Shown: positions 15,677 to 24,400 of the stretch, one piece after another
How positions within the stretch are numbered: position 1 is the first letter of the stretch
Layout of the letters: every line of letters begins with the position of its first letter
Source: Candidatus Omnitrophota bacterium
GTDB taxonomy: Bacteria; Hinthialibacterota; Hinthialibacteria; Hinthialibacterales; Hinthialibacteraceae
NCBI GenBank assembly: GCA_040755155.1
Contig: JBFMBP010000097.1
Coordinates: 45,885 to 109,884, forward strand
DNA: 64,000 bases
Direction: 5' to 3'
The notes under the pieces: model-generated
Database searches by the model: none
The model's input: only the letters and a program-made list of their open reading frames with translations
What the model was told of the DNA's origin: nothing
Position numbers and translations under genes: made by a program

Positions 15677-17332
15677 TCATTCTGATTCTATTTCTTGAGT
15701 TTCACTCGCTGAAAGAGCAGGTTGTTTAGAATCAATATCTTGTTCAATGATTCTTTTCTTCAATTCAAGACTGAAAGCTTTGCAACGTCCAAAAAAGAAT
15801 GAATCATAATCATCATTATATATATTATATTTTTCTATATTGATAAGATGTGTTTTCATACATATATCCAAATTCTTATTCTGTTTTGAGAATTTTTTAA
15901 TATATTTTGATGGTGCTTGTGCTCGAATTTCTCTTTTATTCAAGTAATCATCAACGATAGTAATATTGGCTATATGATTAATAAATCTGTATTCTTCTCC
16001 TTTTTTCTCCATAAATGATATGGGGAAGAAATGATGGAAATTCCTACTATTGGCTTGCTTTAACCAATCATTACTCAAGCGAACCACTGAATTATCAATA
16101 AAAGATTTTGGTTCATGAAAAGCAAGAATGCACAAAAGTGCTTTTATATAAGACCTTCCAACGGAAAACCACCCATTTTCATTAATGAAATCATCACTTG
16201 TATCAACAGCCCAATCGTACTTTGGTAGTTCTCCTTGGATAATAGCATCCATTTTTAATATATCTTGAGACAATCTGGTATCTACGCTTTGTGAATATCG
16301 ACCTCCAAGTGAAACGCGCCAAAAAAAATCCTGCATATAATTCAAGGCTTGTCCAATCGGTTTTCGTTTTGTTTTATAGAAATAATATGCAAACGGAACT
16401 ATCAGATTGGGATATGGCAGAAGCCGCGAGACGGGGATGCGAAATGTATTACGAAAAAAATCGACAGCGCTTTTTATGGCGTCCATCGCATCAGGCCAAA
16501 TATCTATTACTTTATTACGAGGTAATCTCAAAATTTCTTTTTTCCTGCATTCTTTGATTAAAAGGATTGATACCGTTTGTAAGACCACTGAATCAGGAAT
16601 TGTGCCATAATCTACATCCTTTAGTTCGCTGATGAGTTCATCGTATTTCTCAGCTAGATCGAAATCCTGTATAGAATCAAATGTTTTCGCAACCATAATT
16701 TCAAAAACAGATAGTGGCTTTCCGCTCACATTAAGCCTGGTGAAAATTTCAGTAGCGACGTCGATGGAAGCCTCTTTGATCAAGACGCTTGAGAATTGGT
16801 AAGCATTAATACGGTCCTTGAATTTCTGTATCTTGTCTTGGCAGGTTTCAGGATAAGCCGTAAGATCTTTAAGTTTTCCATATAAAAGATCGTGTAGTTT
16901 TATGACATGATGATGATTGTTTTCATCCCTGGCCGTAAGGACGATTGATTCATCTTCATTCGATTCGAGATCAAGAAAGAACTCAGAATAATCATCTTCA
17001 TGATCCTCGCGATAAATCTTCAATCCCTTAATGCTGGCGAATAGCGTAGTAAGGCGTTGTTGTCCATCAAGTACATACTGAACATAATCCCCTTCCGGCG
17101 TATCAGGTAAATCCAATCCACCAAGATTACGTAATGCCCGAAGTTCTTCTTTGGTCTTCCAGAATATGAAAGTACCGATCGGATATCCTTTGACGATACT
17201 GTCCAATAATTTAGCTGATTTATCTTTACTCCAAACAAAATCTCGTTGGAATTGAGGAATTTTGATAATACCTTTTTCAATGTCGCTCATTAATGATGTG
17301 AATATTAAAGATTGAGGTTCGGGCAGATTCAT
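15677..17332 (-). CDS. DUF262/DUF1524 (GmrSD-like) defence protein
   Basis: 551 residues. Residues about 15-110 form the DUF262 domain, with IKIPQFQRDFVWSKDKSAKL, YPIGTFIFW and YVLDGQQRLTTL; in GmrS-type proteins this ParB-like domain binds and hydrolyses nucleotides. The C-terminal part holds an HNH-type DUF1524 motif, HHFFPISFM followed by NHIANITIVDDYLN. Together they resemble single-chain GmrSD type IV enzymes that cut modified phage DNA. The gene is clearly more AT-rich than its neighbours, a sign of horizontal transfer. It stands alone, 65 bp upstream (in genome coordinates) of the symporter, and no methylase is next to it. Confidence 0.85.
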   Translation of the reverse strand: MNLPEPQSLIFTSLMSDIEKGIIKIPQFQRDFVWSKDKSAKLLDSIVKGYPIGTFIFWKTKEELRALRNLGGLDLPDTPEGDYVQYVLDGQQRLTTLFASIKGLKIYREDHEDDYSEFFLDLESNEDESIVLTARDENNHHHVIKLHDLLYGKLKDLTAYPETCQDKIQKFKDRINAYQFSSVLIKEASIDVATEIFTRLNVSGKPLSVFEIMVAKTFDSIQDFDLAEKYDELISELKDVDYGTIPDSVVLQTVSILLIKECRKKEILRLPRNKVIDIWPDAMDAIKSAVDFFRNTFRIPVSRLLPYPNLIVPFAYYFYKTKRKPIGQALNYMQDFFWRVSLGGRYSQSVDTRLSQDILKMDAIIQGELPKYDWAVDTSDDFINENGWFSVGRSYIKALLCILAFHEPKSFIDNSVVRLSNDWLKQANSRNFHHFFPISFMEKKGEEYRFINHIANITIVDDYLNKREIRAQAPSKYIKKFSKQNKNLDICMKTHLINIEKYNIYNDDYDSFFFGRCKAFSLELKKRIIEQDIDSKQPALSASETQEIESE

Positions 17333-17358
17333 GACTTGTTCTTCCTCCCGGATTGACA

Positions 17359-17513
17359 GGGTGGCAAAGGCAGGTTATTTCTGCCTTTGATCATTCCCAT
17401 TAATTTAAAAAAATCTTAGGTAATTTGTTTTACGACCGGGGTGGCAAGGGCTAGGACTTTGCCACCCCTTGAGAAATCGATCAAAGGCAGACTTCGTCTT
17501 GCCTTTGCCACCC
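17359..17513. repeat. Nested inverted repeats (GGGTGGCAAAGGCA / TGCCTTTGCCACCC)
   Basis: The outer arms GGGTGGCAAAGGCA (17359-17372) and TGCCTTTGCCACCC (17500-17513) are exact complements 127 bp apart. Between them lie a second complementary pair (CTGCCTTTGATC and GATCAAAGGCAG) and a compact hairpin GGGGTGGCAA...TTTGCCACCCC (17438-17468). The structure fills the gap between two minus-strand genes and looks like a palindromic REP or MITE-like element. Confidence 0.65.
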
Positions 17514-17524
17514 AATCCGAATTA

Positions 17525-18859
17525 TTATTTCTTCCTTCGGTCGTCGATTTGAGTTTCCGCTTCGATGACATTGTCTTCCAACGCCGCTTCCCCCGCCTTT
17601 TCCTCGATGATAATTCCGACGGTTTGAGTTTGTTTATCTTTGGCGCGCGTATCGCGGATTTGGTTTTTGCTAAAGACGAGGCCGTTGGTTTCACCCCTCA
17701 CCCGGATGCCCGCCGTTCCCGGCTTTTCTCCGTTATTTTCGATGACGTTTTCTTCCAAGCGGTTGCGATGGCCGGCCATGCCCAATGTTTCGTTGCGGAA
17801 ATAAACGCCTTCTTCATGGTTGAGGCGGATCGTATTATGGCGGAACAAATTGTCGGAATCTTTATGGCCGATGGAAATGCCGTAACGTCCATTCTCTTCG
17901 GAAACGATATTTTCGAAGAGGCCGTGACGCACGCGCCAGCACAGGAACAAGCCGTCGTTGCCGTTGCGGCGGGCGACGCAATCGCGCATCACTGGACGTT
18001 GGGAGCCGCTGCCGGGATGCAAGCCGAGATCGGCGTTCTCCTCGCTGACGCAGCCAATCACCTGAACGTCGTTGGATTGCTGAAAGCTAATGCCGTCGCC
18101 GTTGTAGTTGCGCACGACGCAATTCTGAATCACCGTCCCGAAGCCGCGATAGAGAAAGATTCCCGCTCCCCGGCAGCCGTTAAGAGCGATGTTCTTCTCC
18201 TTATTGCCGTCGATCGTCAAACCTTCAATTCGAACGCCTTCCGTATCGTAACCGCTGACGACGGGATAGACCGTCGCGGCGTAGGCTTTGTTGTTCGCCA
18301 TGCAGTCGGCGTTCAAAGGCTTGCTGATGGCCAAACGATTTCCGTCGCGGCCAATGATTCTAGCCACGGTAGTATGGAAGCCGCCAGCATTGTCGTCGGT
18401 GATCGCAACGCCAAAACCCACTTCGAAGCCAGCGGGATTTTCTACCGTAATCTGTTCTTCTCCATAATCCCCATCGATGGCCAACGGCGACGAGACGCCG
18501 TCCGCCTTGCGCAGAATCGTCTTTCCCGCTACGCCTTTAACGGCAACGTTGGAGCGCAGATGGAGAGAATCGTACATGACGAATTCCCCCGCTCCGATCT
18601 CCACAGTTCCCCCGCCCAGTCCGGCGATGTAATCGACCGCCGCTTGCAGCGCTCGTTGGTCGCGTCCTACGAGATCGGCGTTTTCCTGGCCGACGGTAAT
18701 AGAAGGAGTCTCCTTCATCGCCGATCGCATGGCTTTGGGCAGCTGTTGTTCGTCTTGAGGAGGCGAATAATCGATGCGATCTTCCGACGCAACAATGGTC
18801 AAAGGGAAAATGAAGAGAGATAATAATCCATATAGAAAATTTGAAGAACGACGGATCAT
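17525..18859 (-). CDS. Secreted right-handed beta-helix protein (pectate-lyase-like fold)
   Basis: 444 residues from the ATG at 18859, with AGGAGG 6 bases upstream; the longer frame adds ten unlikely residues. A signal peptide (NFLYGLLSLFIFPLTIVASE) leads a parallel beta-helix: a first-rung region (RALQAAVDYIAGLGGGTVEI) and then repeated coils such as GVRIEGLTIDGNKEKNIALN, VIQNCVVRNYNGDGISFQQS and VIGCVSEENADLGL. Such folds occur in polysaccharide lyases and hydrolases, but I see no definite catalytic set. It probably acts on a polysaccharide outside the cell. The gene stands alone, divergent from the CBM9-like gene. Confidence 0.8.
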   Translation of the reverse strand: MIRRSSNFLYGLLSLFIFPLTIVASEDRIDYSPPQDEQQLPKAMRSAMKETPSITVGQENADLVGRDQRALQAAVDYIAGLGGGTVEIGAGEFVMYDSLHLRSNVAVKGVAGKTILRKADGVSSPLAIDGDYGEEQITVENPAGFEVGFGVAITDDNAGGFHTTVARIIGRDGNRLAISKPLNADCMANNKAYAATVYPVVSGYDTEGVRIEGLTIDGNKEKNIALNGCRGAGIFLYRGFGTVIQNCVVRNYNGDGISFQQSNDVQVIGCVSEENADLGLHPGSGSQRPVMRDCVARRNGNDGLFLCWRVRHGLFENIVSEENGRYGISIGHKDSDNLFRHNTIRLNHEEGVYFRNETLGMAGHRNRLEENVIENNGEKPGTAGIRVRGETNGLVFSKNQIRDTRAKDKQTQTVGIIIEEKAGEAALEDNVIEAETQIDDRRKK

Positions 18860-19057
18860 AATTTTCCTCCTAATCGGTTTTGTGAGCATTGCAAATCAAT
18901 TTATAGAACGGAATTTCATCAAAATACCTTTGATCTTTATTCGCCGTCAAGCGGCATATAGATGCTTACAATCCCGTCATTGTCAAACGGCAATCGATTT
19001 GATACGATAAAATCAAGCCTATACCAATTACACGCCATGATCGCCGAGGATCGCGCC

Positions 19058-19798
19058 ATGAATTCGAATCAACCTCAAGCAGCCGTATTGCCCGTTAATC
19101 AAGAACCGAAACGCATCGTGATTCCCTATCAGGAAGGAGAAATGAAAATCGACGCCGTCTTCGACGAACCGCAATGGAAACAGGCGGCGATTATCTCCCC
19201 CTTTTATCTTAACAATGGAACCAAAGAAGGAACCGAAGCCACGGAATTGCGCCTCTTTTACGACGACAAGCGTTTATATCTCGGCTGGACCTGCACCGAC
19301 AGCGATATCCAGGCGACATTGACGCAGCGCGACGCCAGTCTCTGGGACGAAGAAGTCGCCGAAGCCTTCCTCGCTCCCCACGATCCCTGCCGCTACTTCG
19401 AGCTGCAATGGAATCCATTAGGGACCATCTTCGACGCCATTATCACGAATCAAGTCGGTTCAAATGGTTTATCGATAAAAATCAACGGGGATCATAGTTT
19501 TACCGCCCAGGAAATGAAATCGGCGGTGATTGTTGATGGAAAAATCAACGATCCCAACGTGAAGGATAAAGAATGGAGAGTGGAGGTTGCGATTCCTTTT
19601 TCCGACCTGCAAACGAAAACTCCGGTATTAGGCGACGTATGGCGGGGCGCCTTCTACCGCTATAACCGAACAACCCGAAAAGCGCTGGAATTGCTCGCCT
19701 GGTCGCCGACGCTGACGCCCTCCTTCCACGAACCCAGCCGCTTCGGCTATATCGAGTTCGGCGACCGGCCTGCGAATATACCGTTTTTGAAATATTAA
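19058..19798 (+). CDS. CBM9-like carbohydrate-binding domain protein
   Basis: 246 residues from the ATG at 19058, chosen because GAGGA lies 7 bases before it. Most of the protein is a family 9-like carbohydrate-binding beta-sandwich: EMKIDAVFDEPQWKQAAIIS, TELRLFYDDKRLYLGWTCTD, LWDEEVAEAFLAP and the closing WSPTLTPSFHEPSRFGYIEF. There is no signal peptide in this start, which is unusual for such domains; it may be cytoplasmic or use the upstream ATG at 19037. It is divergent from the beta-helix gene. A role in binding sugars or a glycan fragment is likely, with no enzyme domain seen. Confidence 0.78.
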   Translation: MNSNQPQAAVLPVNQEPKRIVIPYQEGEMKIDAVFDEPQWKQAAIISPFYLNNGTKEGTEATELRLFYDDKRLYLGWTCTDSDIQATLTQRDASLWDEEVAEAFLAPHDPCRYFELQWNPLGTIFDAIITNQVGSNGLSIKINGDHSFTAQEMKSAVIVDGKINDPNVKDKEWRVEVAIPFSDLQTKTPVLGDVWRGAFYRYNRTTRKALELLAWSPTLTPSFHEPSRFGYIEFGDRPANIPFLKY

Positions 19799-19851
19799 TT
19801 CATGTTACGCAGCCAGTTCGTTCACATCATTGAAAAAATCGTTCAAGAATT

Positions 19852-19940
19852 TCATCCCAGCCTTAAAAGGTTGGGCTATTGTCAAATGCCCCTTTTAAAG
19901 GGGCAAACGACAATAGCCCGCTGTTTTAACGGCGGGTTTT
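19852..19940. repeat. 89-bp palindromic repeat, copy 1
   Basis: The element runs from TCATCCCAGCC to GGCGGGTTT and holds a central hairpin GCCCCTTTTAAAGGGGC with outer inverted pieces (GGGCTATTGTC and GACAATAGCCC). Copy 2 lies at 42642-42730 in the opposite direction and has the same length and most bases. Both sit just after gene 3' ends. Confidence 0.8.
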
Positions 19941-19982
19941 CTTTCATCGTGCGCAACATTGAGATATTAATAGAAGAATGCT

Positions 19983-20576
19983 TCACCGGCTATCCTTTTC
20001 TCGCCGCTCGATGGAAACCATGCGCCGGATTTTTCCTTTATCCGGCTCTTCTTCTATTGGCTCCGGCTCCAATTCTGGCTCTATTTCTATTGATTCCAGT
20101 TCCGGTTCCAAATCTATTGGCTCCCGTTCCAATTCCGGCTCCTCTTCGAAACGAATCGCCGGCGGGGCGTCTTGGGCCATCGGCTTGATAAACGCATCGT
20201 AACGGGCTTGGGTTTTGGCCAGGTTGTCGGAAACCGTTACGACGCGGCTGCTGAGGATTTTGATGATGGTTTCCGCGATATCGGGAGAGCGGCGGATAAT
20301 CTGCTTCAGGCGGTGGCGGTTGATTTGAATCAATCCCACATCCTCCAAAGCGATCACGGTCGCCGAACGGGGACGTTCGCACAATATGGCGATTTCGCCA
20401 ACTAGATCGATGGGCGCAATGACGCCCACGGGGACGTTTTCCCCATCGATTTCCTTCTCCACTTGCAAGCGCCCTTCCACCAAGAGATAGGCGCAATTGC
20501 CCATCTCTCCCTCTTTCATCAATATGGAGCCGCTTGGAAGCCTGACGTAATCGCCCTTTTTCAAACCTTGCAACAA
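19983..20576 (-). CDS. Cyclic-nucleotide-binding domain protein with acidic EPELEPE tail
   Basis: 197 residues. Residues 5-115 form a cNMP-binding beta-barrel (RLPSGSILMKEGEMGNCAYL, LVEGRLQVEKE, VGEIAILCERPRSATVIALE), with the phosphate-binding cassette region GEIAILCERPRSAT. Instead of a DNA-binding helix-turn-helix, the C-terminus is an acidic low-complexity stretch built of EPELE/EPIDLEPELE units (about residues 145-180) followed by a basic end. So it senses cAMP, c-di-GMP or another ligand without acting as a usual CRP regulator. No partner gene is adjacent. Confidence 0.82.
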   Translation of the reverse strand: MLQGLKKGDYVRLPSGSILMKEGEMGNCAYLLVEGRLQVEKEIDGENVPVGVIAPIDLVGEIAILCERPRSATVIALEDVGLIQINRHRLKQIIRRSPDIAETIIKILSSRVVTVSDNLAKTQARYDAFIKPMAQDAPPAIRFEEEPELEREPIDLEPELESIEIEPELEPEPIEEEPDKGKIRRMVSIERREKDSR

Positions 20577-20762
20577 TTTCCTTCTCTTTTCTATCGAAGC
20601 GTTAAGTTCATTATAACCGTTAATTCATCTGAAAATCACGTCGAACGAAAAGAATTCTGATTTTCCCAGCGCATCAATTCCTATCGATCGAATCGCAGAT
20701 TCGATTAAAATCGGATGCGATATTCGCTTTGGAGAAAATGGATCAGGATAGTACGGCTCATC

Positions 20763-21101
20763 TCAATCCATGCCGAATACGATTTTTAAGGCGCCATAAA
20801 TCGAAATCAGATAGTGCTTTTCCAGCGCTCCTTGTTTATTATAGATGCGAGACGCATCGACAGCCCTCAATTGTTTCAAGTTGATATGACGATTCTTATC
20901 CAAGCCGTTTTCTTTGGTAGGAGAGATATTCACAACAAAAGGCCAGTTTTTATGGTCGGGAAGGATAGGGGCTATCAAGAGCGTCTTCGATCCCTTGTTT
21001 ACTAGATCGCATTGCAAAATGACGCACGGTCTTTTTTTCTTGGTTTCCGCGCCTCGCGTTGGTTCCAAATCAATCCAATATATTTCCAGCCGCTTGTACA
21101 T
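20763..21101 (-). CDS. MazF/PemK-family mRNA interferase toxin
   Basis: 112 residues from the ATG at 21101, 8 bases after the antitoxin stop (AAGGG between). The family stretch IYWIDLEPTRGAETKKKRPC, then VILQCDLVNKGSKTLLIAPI and a C-terminal LKQLRAVDASRI, matches MazF/PemK endoribonucleases. The RGAE and KKRP segments carry the active-site loop. It would cut mRNA at short sequences when the antitoxin is lost. Confidence 0.92.
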   Translation of the reverse strand: MYKRLEIYWIDLEPTRGAETKKKRPCVILQCDLVNKGSKTLLIAPILPDHKNWPFVVNISPTKENGLDKNRHINLKQLRAVDASRIYNKQGALEKHYLISIYGALKIVFGMD

Positions 21102-21108
21102 GGCGCCC

Positions 21109-21357
21109 TTATGACGACAAGCCATCGGAGAGAGTTTCGTCCCAATCGGATAATTCTTTTTGATACTCCGTATCTTCCGCTTCTTCTTGATTGGCTTTCC
21201 GGATGGCGGCCTCTAACAGGCGTTGTTTTTCTCTCTTGAGAAGTTGGTTGATAAAAGCGCTGCGGTTTGCGCCGCCAACCTCCGTCAGGAACGCATGAAC
21301 ATCGTCGTCTATTGTAAACGTAGCGCGCATCGTCATATAATCATACTCCATACTCAT
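21109..21357 (-). CDS. MazE/CopG-type antitoxin
   Basis: Up to 82 residues; several in-frame ATGs (21357, 21351, 21336, 21330) make the start uncertain. The N-terminal MRATFTIDDDVHAFLTEVGG, then ANRSAFINQLLKREKQRLLE is a ribbon-helix-helix DNA-binding segment, and the acidic tail (ANQEEAEDTEYQKELSDWDE) would bind the toxin. It precedes the MazF-like toxin gene with a short gap, as expected for a pair that represses its own promoter. AT-rich DNA at 21358-21410 is the likely promoter. Confidence 0.85.
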   Translation of the reverse strand: MSMEYDYMTMRATFTIDDDVHAFLTEVGGANRSAFINQLLKREKQRLLEAAIRKANQEEAEDTEYQKELSDWDETLSDGLSS

Positions 21358-21421
21358 ACCAATATATCATATATAAACGCAAGAAGCAACGATAGCGCGA
21401 TAAAATAGAGTTATGCCTGAT

Positions 21422-21465
21422 AAAAAAATCCCCCGCCCTTCGATGAAGAGATCGAAAAGGCGGGG
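21422..21465 (-). terminator. Rho-independent terminator after rplS
   Basis: Minus-strand hairpin with stem CCCCGCC / GGCGGGG (21459-21465 with 21431-21437), further inner pairing (TTTTCGAT with ATCGAAGG), followed by a T run (complement of 21422-21428). It ends the ribosomal/tRNA-modification operon 40 bp after the rplS stop. Confidence 0.9.
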
Positions 21466-21504
21466 AATATTTTTTGCCAGATAACGCAGGAATACTACGG
21501 CGGT

Positions 21505-21951
21505 TTATTCGTTCGTCTCGACCGTTGCCGGTTCCATCTCCATAGCGCTTTCCGCCAGGACCAGACGAGGATCGACGCCTTCCGTCAATTCCTTCTTGAT
21601 GGATTTGCGGCGCGCCTTGATGCGGGTGGCTTTGCCGACGCGATCCCGCAGATAATACAACTTGGCCCGGCGCACGCGTCCCCGGCGCACGACTTTGATG
21701 GATTCGATGCGGGGGGAGTGGAGCGGAAAGTTGCGTTCGACGCCGACGCCATAGGAAATCTTGCGCACGGTGAACGACTCGCCGAGTCCGCCGCCGGTGC
21801 GGGCGATCACGATGCCTTCATAGGCCTGGATTCTCTCTTTTTCGCCTTCGATAACGCGCGTATTCACGCGGACGGTATCCCCCGGCTGGAAAAACGGGAT
21901 GTCGCTCTTCAATTGCTGTTTTTCAAAAGCGGTCAAAGCGGGATTTTCCAT
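21505..21951 (-). CDS. rplS: 50S ribosomal protein L19
   Basis: 148 residues from the ATG at 21951, chosen because AAGGAG lies 6 bases upstream. The family core ([60 protein letters not shown]) and [20 protein letters not shown] are intact. The C-terminal 30 residues ([20 protein letters not shown]) extend past the usual L19 length of about 115. L19 sits at the 30S-50S interface. It is the last gene of the operon before a strong terminator. Confidence 0.97.
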   Translation of the reverse strand: MENPALTAFEKQQLKSDIPFFQPGDTVRVNTRVIEGEKERIQAYEGIVIARTGGGLGESFTVRKISYGVGVERNFPLHSPRIESIKVVRRGRVRRAKLYYLRDRVGKATRIKARRKSIKKELTEGVDPRLVLAESAMEMEPATVETNE

Positions 21952-22118
21952 TTTCAACTCCTTCATCCGGCGGCAAAGCCCCGGCTATTAATAGAATTTC
22001 TTTAGATTTCGATCAATCAAAAACAACTTGCTTTATTTCCCTTATCATTAATCCATCCCAAGATGAAGATGGCAAGCTACGACATAAATTGAATTACAAG
22101 AAATACAAAAAAAGTATT

Positions 22119-22691
22119 TTAATCTCTTTTTCTATTCCCGCAAAGCCTGTCAAGTACGATCGCCGCGGCGCTGCGTACGGAAAGATGGTTGTACTCTCCC
22201 GCGCCTTCGATCGGTTCCAAGAGAAGATCGCAGCGGCGGATGAACTCGTCGATCAAACCCCATCCGGTTCCGAAGAGAAGGAGATACGGCCTCTCTTCCC
22301 GCGCCAAACGCTCCGCCAGTTCGAAGTAACTCGTCGTCCGTTCGCTGCGGCGGGCCGATGTCGCCGCAAGAATCGGCCTGGCGCCGTGAGTCTGGGCGAT
22401 CTCCTCGACGCAATCTTCGAGATGATCTTTGATCGACATGATGGTTAAAGCGTCAGTGCGGGTTTTGTTGTAATTGACGCCGTACTCGCTTTTCCAAAAT
22501 TCCGCAATGCGCCCGGCGAGATGCTTCATAATCGCCAAATGATTGACAACGTAGTATTTCTTCACGCCAAACGTCAAACAGGAACGGGCGATGTCATGCA
22601 AGTCCAACGGCGTTATCGAAGTGGTGATAATCTCGCCGTTTTTTTTGTAGACCGGGTAATGCAACAGCGCGGCGTAGAGAGGCGCGCTCAT
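22119..22691 (-). CDS. SPOUT-type RNA methyltransferase (TrmD-adjacent, TM1570-like family)
   Basis: 190 residues from the ATG at 22691, which overlaps the trmD stop as ATGA. The start APLYAALLHYPVYKKNGEII, then TTSITPLDLHDIARSCLTFG and the closing LFGTGWGLIDEFIRRCDLLL, match the putative SAM-dependent RNA methyltransferase family that commonly follows trmD (the TM1570 type). The C-terminal GTGWGL loop and the following PIEGAGEYNHLSVRSAAAIV form the knot that binds SAM. Its RNA target is not known. The translational coupling with trmD supports joint expression. Confidence 0.88.
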   Translation of the reverse strand: MSAPLYAALLHYPVYKKNGEIITTSITPLDLHDIARSCLTFGVKKYYVVNHLAIMKHLAGRIAEFWKSEYGVNYNKTRTDALTIMSIKDHLEDCVEEIAQTHGARPILAATSARRSERTTSYFELAERLAREERPYLLLFGTGWGLIDEFIRRCDLLLEPIEGAGEYNHLSVRSAAAIVLDRLCGNRKRD

Positions 22692-23404
22692 CCACGGCCT
22701 CCCGCTTCGCGCTTTTTTGCCTGATCTCGCAAATAATCGGAATAGAGATCGGGACGCCGGATCATGGTGCGCATCAGCGATTGCTCCAACCGCCATTTGG
22801 CGATTTCGGCGTGATTGCCGCTGAGAAGAATCTCCGGCGCCTCCATCCCCCGCACGGTTTGGGGACGAGTGTAGCGGGGGCAATCCAAAAGGCCGGACGT
22901 AAATGAATCCTCTTCCACCGAACCCATCGAATTGACCGCGCCGGGAATTAAACGCACAACGGCGTCTACAATGGCCATCGCGGGAATTTCGCCGCCGGTG
23001 AGCACGAAATCGCCGATGGAGATTTCGTCGGGATGGAAATAGTCGAACACTCTTTGATCCACCCCTTTATAATGGCCGCAGATAATGACGAGATGCTCCT
23101 TTTGCGAAAGCCTTTCCGCCGTCGCCTGGCAAAAGGTTCTTCCTTGCGGCGTTGTCAAGATAATATGGGAGGATTCGTTTTTCAGGTCTTCCACCGCTTC
23201 GATCAAAGGTTCGGCCTTCATAACCATGCCGTCGCCGCCGCCGAATTGTTCGTCGTCGGTTTTATGGTGACGGTCATGGGTCCAATCGCGCAGATTGCGA
23301 ACCGCGATCTCGACAAGGCTGGATTCGCGCGCCCGTTTGACGATGCTCTCCTCGAATGGACCGGAAAACATGTCTACGAATGTCGTAAGAATATCGATTC
23401 GCAT
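22688..23404 (-). CDS. trmD: tRNA (guanine-N1)-methyltransferase
   Basis: 238 residues. The N-terminal RIDILTTFVDMFSGPFEESI, the RNLRDWTHDRHHKTDDEQFG, GGDGMVMKAEPL and the knot LTGGEIPAMAIVDAVVRLIP are diagnostic of TrmD. The enzyme methylates G37 in tRNAs reading CNN-type codons with SAM, which prevents frameshifting. It overlaps the following SPOUT gene by 4 bp and lies 53 bp after rimM. Confidence 0.97.
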   Translation of the reverse strand: MRIDILTTFVDMFSGPFEESIVKRARESSLVEIAVRNLRDWTHDRHHKTDDEQFGGGDGMVMKAEPLIEAVEDLKNESSHIILTTPQGRTFCQATAERLSQKEHLVIICGHYKGVDQRVFDYFHPDEISIGDFVLTGGEIPAMAIVDAVVRLIPGAVNSMGSVEEDSFTSGLLDCPRYTRPQTVRGMEAPEILLSGNHAEIAKWRLEQSLMRTMIRRPDLYSDYLRDQAKKREAGGRG

Positions 23405-23457
23405 GGTATGTTCGCGCTCCTTTCAAAGATGGCTTTCTCAATCCGCCGGACGCTAAA

Positions 23458-23991
23458 TCAATCCATTTCCTCTTGCAGAGTTACGACGATGGTTTGTTCC
23501 TGTTTCCGCACTTCCTTAATCACGTCGAGAATCGCAGGCAGCAATCGTTCTTCGCCGTTCGATCCCCGCACGACCAACACGTCGCATTCGCCGGTTTCGA
23601 GCACTTCTTCGATGCGGCCTAAATCCTCGCCCGATTCCGTCACTACGCGAGCATACAGAAAATCGGCTTCGTAATACTCGCCGGGATACTGAAGTTCCGG
23701 CAATTCGGCTTCGTCCAACCATAGAAGTGAACCGATCAGTTTTTCCGAAGCGTCGCGGCCGTCCACAGTCTTGAACTTGACGATCGGCGATTTTAAGGAA
23801 CCGCGCACATAGTCCACTTCCAGTACCAAATCGGGCGATTCCAGATGCACGCGCTTCAAATGCTCTATAAGCCGAGGATCGCAGCCGAAAGGCTGGAATT
23901 TCAGCTCGCCTTTCAAAGCGTGAGGCTTAGTAATTTTTCCGAGGTAGATGCGATCGTCCCTCAGTTTAGCTTTCCGCCGCCGAATGACCAT
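23458..23991 (-). CDS. rimM: 16S rRNA processing protein RimM
   Basis: About 177 residues from the ATG at 23991; a TTG at 24006 is an alternative and the ribosome site is weak for both. The N-terminal YLGKITKPHALKGELKFQPF and the SEKLIGSLLWLDEAELPELQ, EYYEADFLYARVVTESGEDL and CDVLVVRGSNGEERLLPAIL are the two beta-barrel domains of RimM, which binds S19 and assists 30S head assembly. It lies between khpA and trmD in the usual order. Confidence 0.94.
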   Translation of the reverse strand: MVIRRRKAKLRDDRIYLGKITKPHALKGELKFQPFGCDPRLIEHLKRVHLESPDLVLEVDYVRGSLKSPIVKFKTVDGRDASEKLIGSLLWLDEAELPELQYPGEYYEADFLYARVVTESGEDLGRIEEVLETGECDVLVVRGSNGEERLLPAILDVIKEVRKQEQTIVVTLQEEMD

Positions 23992-24038
23992 ACGCTCACC
24001 GCTCAAACGCCCTACGGCGGATTGGAACCGATCTCGCT

Positions 24039-24281
24039 TTATTCGTTCTCTTCGGCGATTTCCACATGAACCCGCTTATTTTCCAGCGCGGCTCTCGCCG
24101 ACGCCATTTGCCTCAAGGCCTGTGCGGTTCTGCCGCTGCGGCCGATGATCTTGCCCATATCTTCCGGATTAACGCGCAGGACGTACTCAATGGCGCCGTC
24201 GTTGAGCGTCTTTTCCGTAATCGTCACGTCGTCGGGAAACCGCACCAGCGACTTGGCGAGATAAATTAAAAAATCCTTCAT
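24039..24281 (-). CDS. khpA: KH-domain RNA-binding protein KhpA
   Basis: 80 residues. A single KH domain has the GxxG loop in DMGKIIGRSGRTAQALRQMA. In other bacteria KhpA pairs with KhpB/EloR and binds many RNAs, including small RNAs, affecting cell elongation and competence. Its location between rpsP and rimM is conserved across phyla. No khpB is in this window. Confidence 0.95.
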   Translation of the reverse strand: MKDFLIYLAKSLVRFPDDVTITEKTLNDGAIEYVLRVNPEDMGKIIGRSGRTAQALRQMASARAALENKRVHVEIAEENE

Positions 24282-24400
24282 GTTTTTGCAGCCCTTCCCG
24301 AAGAACGCAGGGACGCGCGCCTTTACGCCGATGGGAACGACTTTCGACCATTCGTTCCCCCGCTTGGCTTTCGCCGGGCGACGCGCTCTTGCGCCCCCCT

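Noticed and set aside
17441-18823. Large plus-strand frame opposite the beta-helix gene
   Set aside because: Shadow of the minus-strand gene, which has a signal peptide and ribosome site; no known motif in the plus frame.
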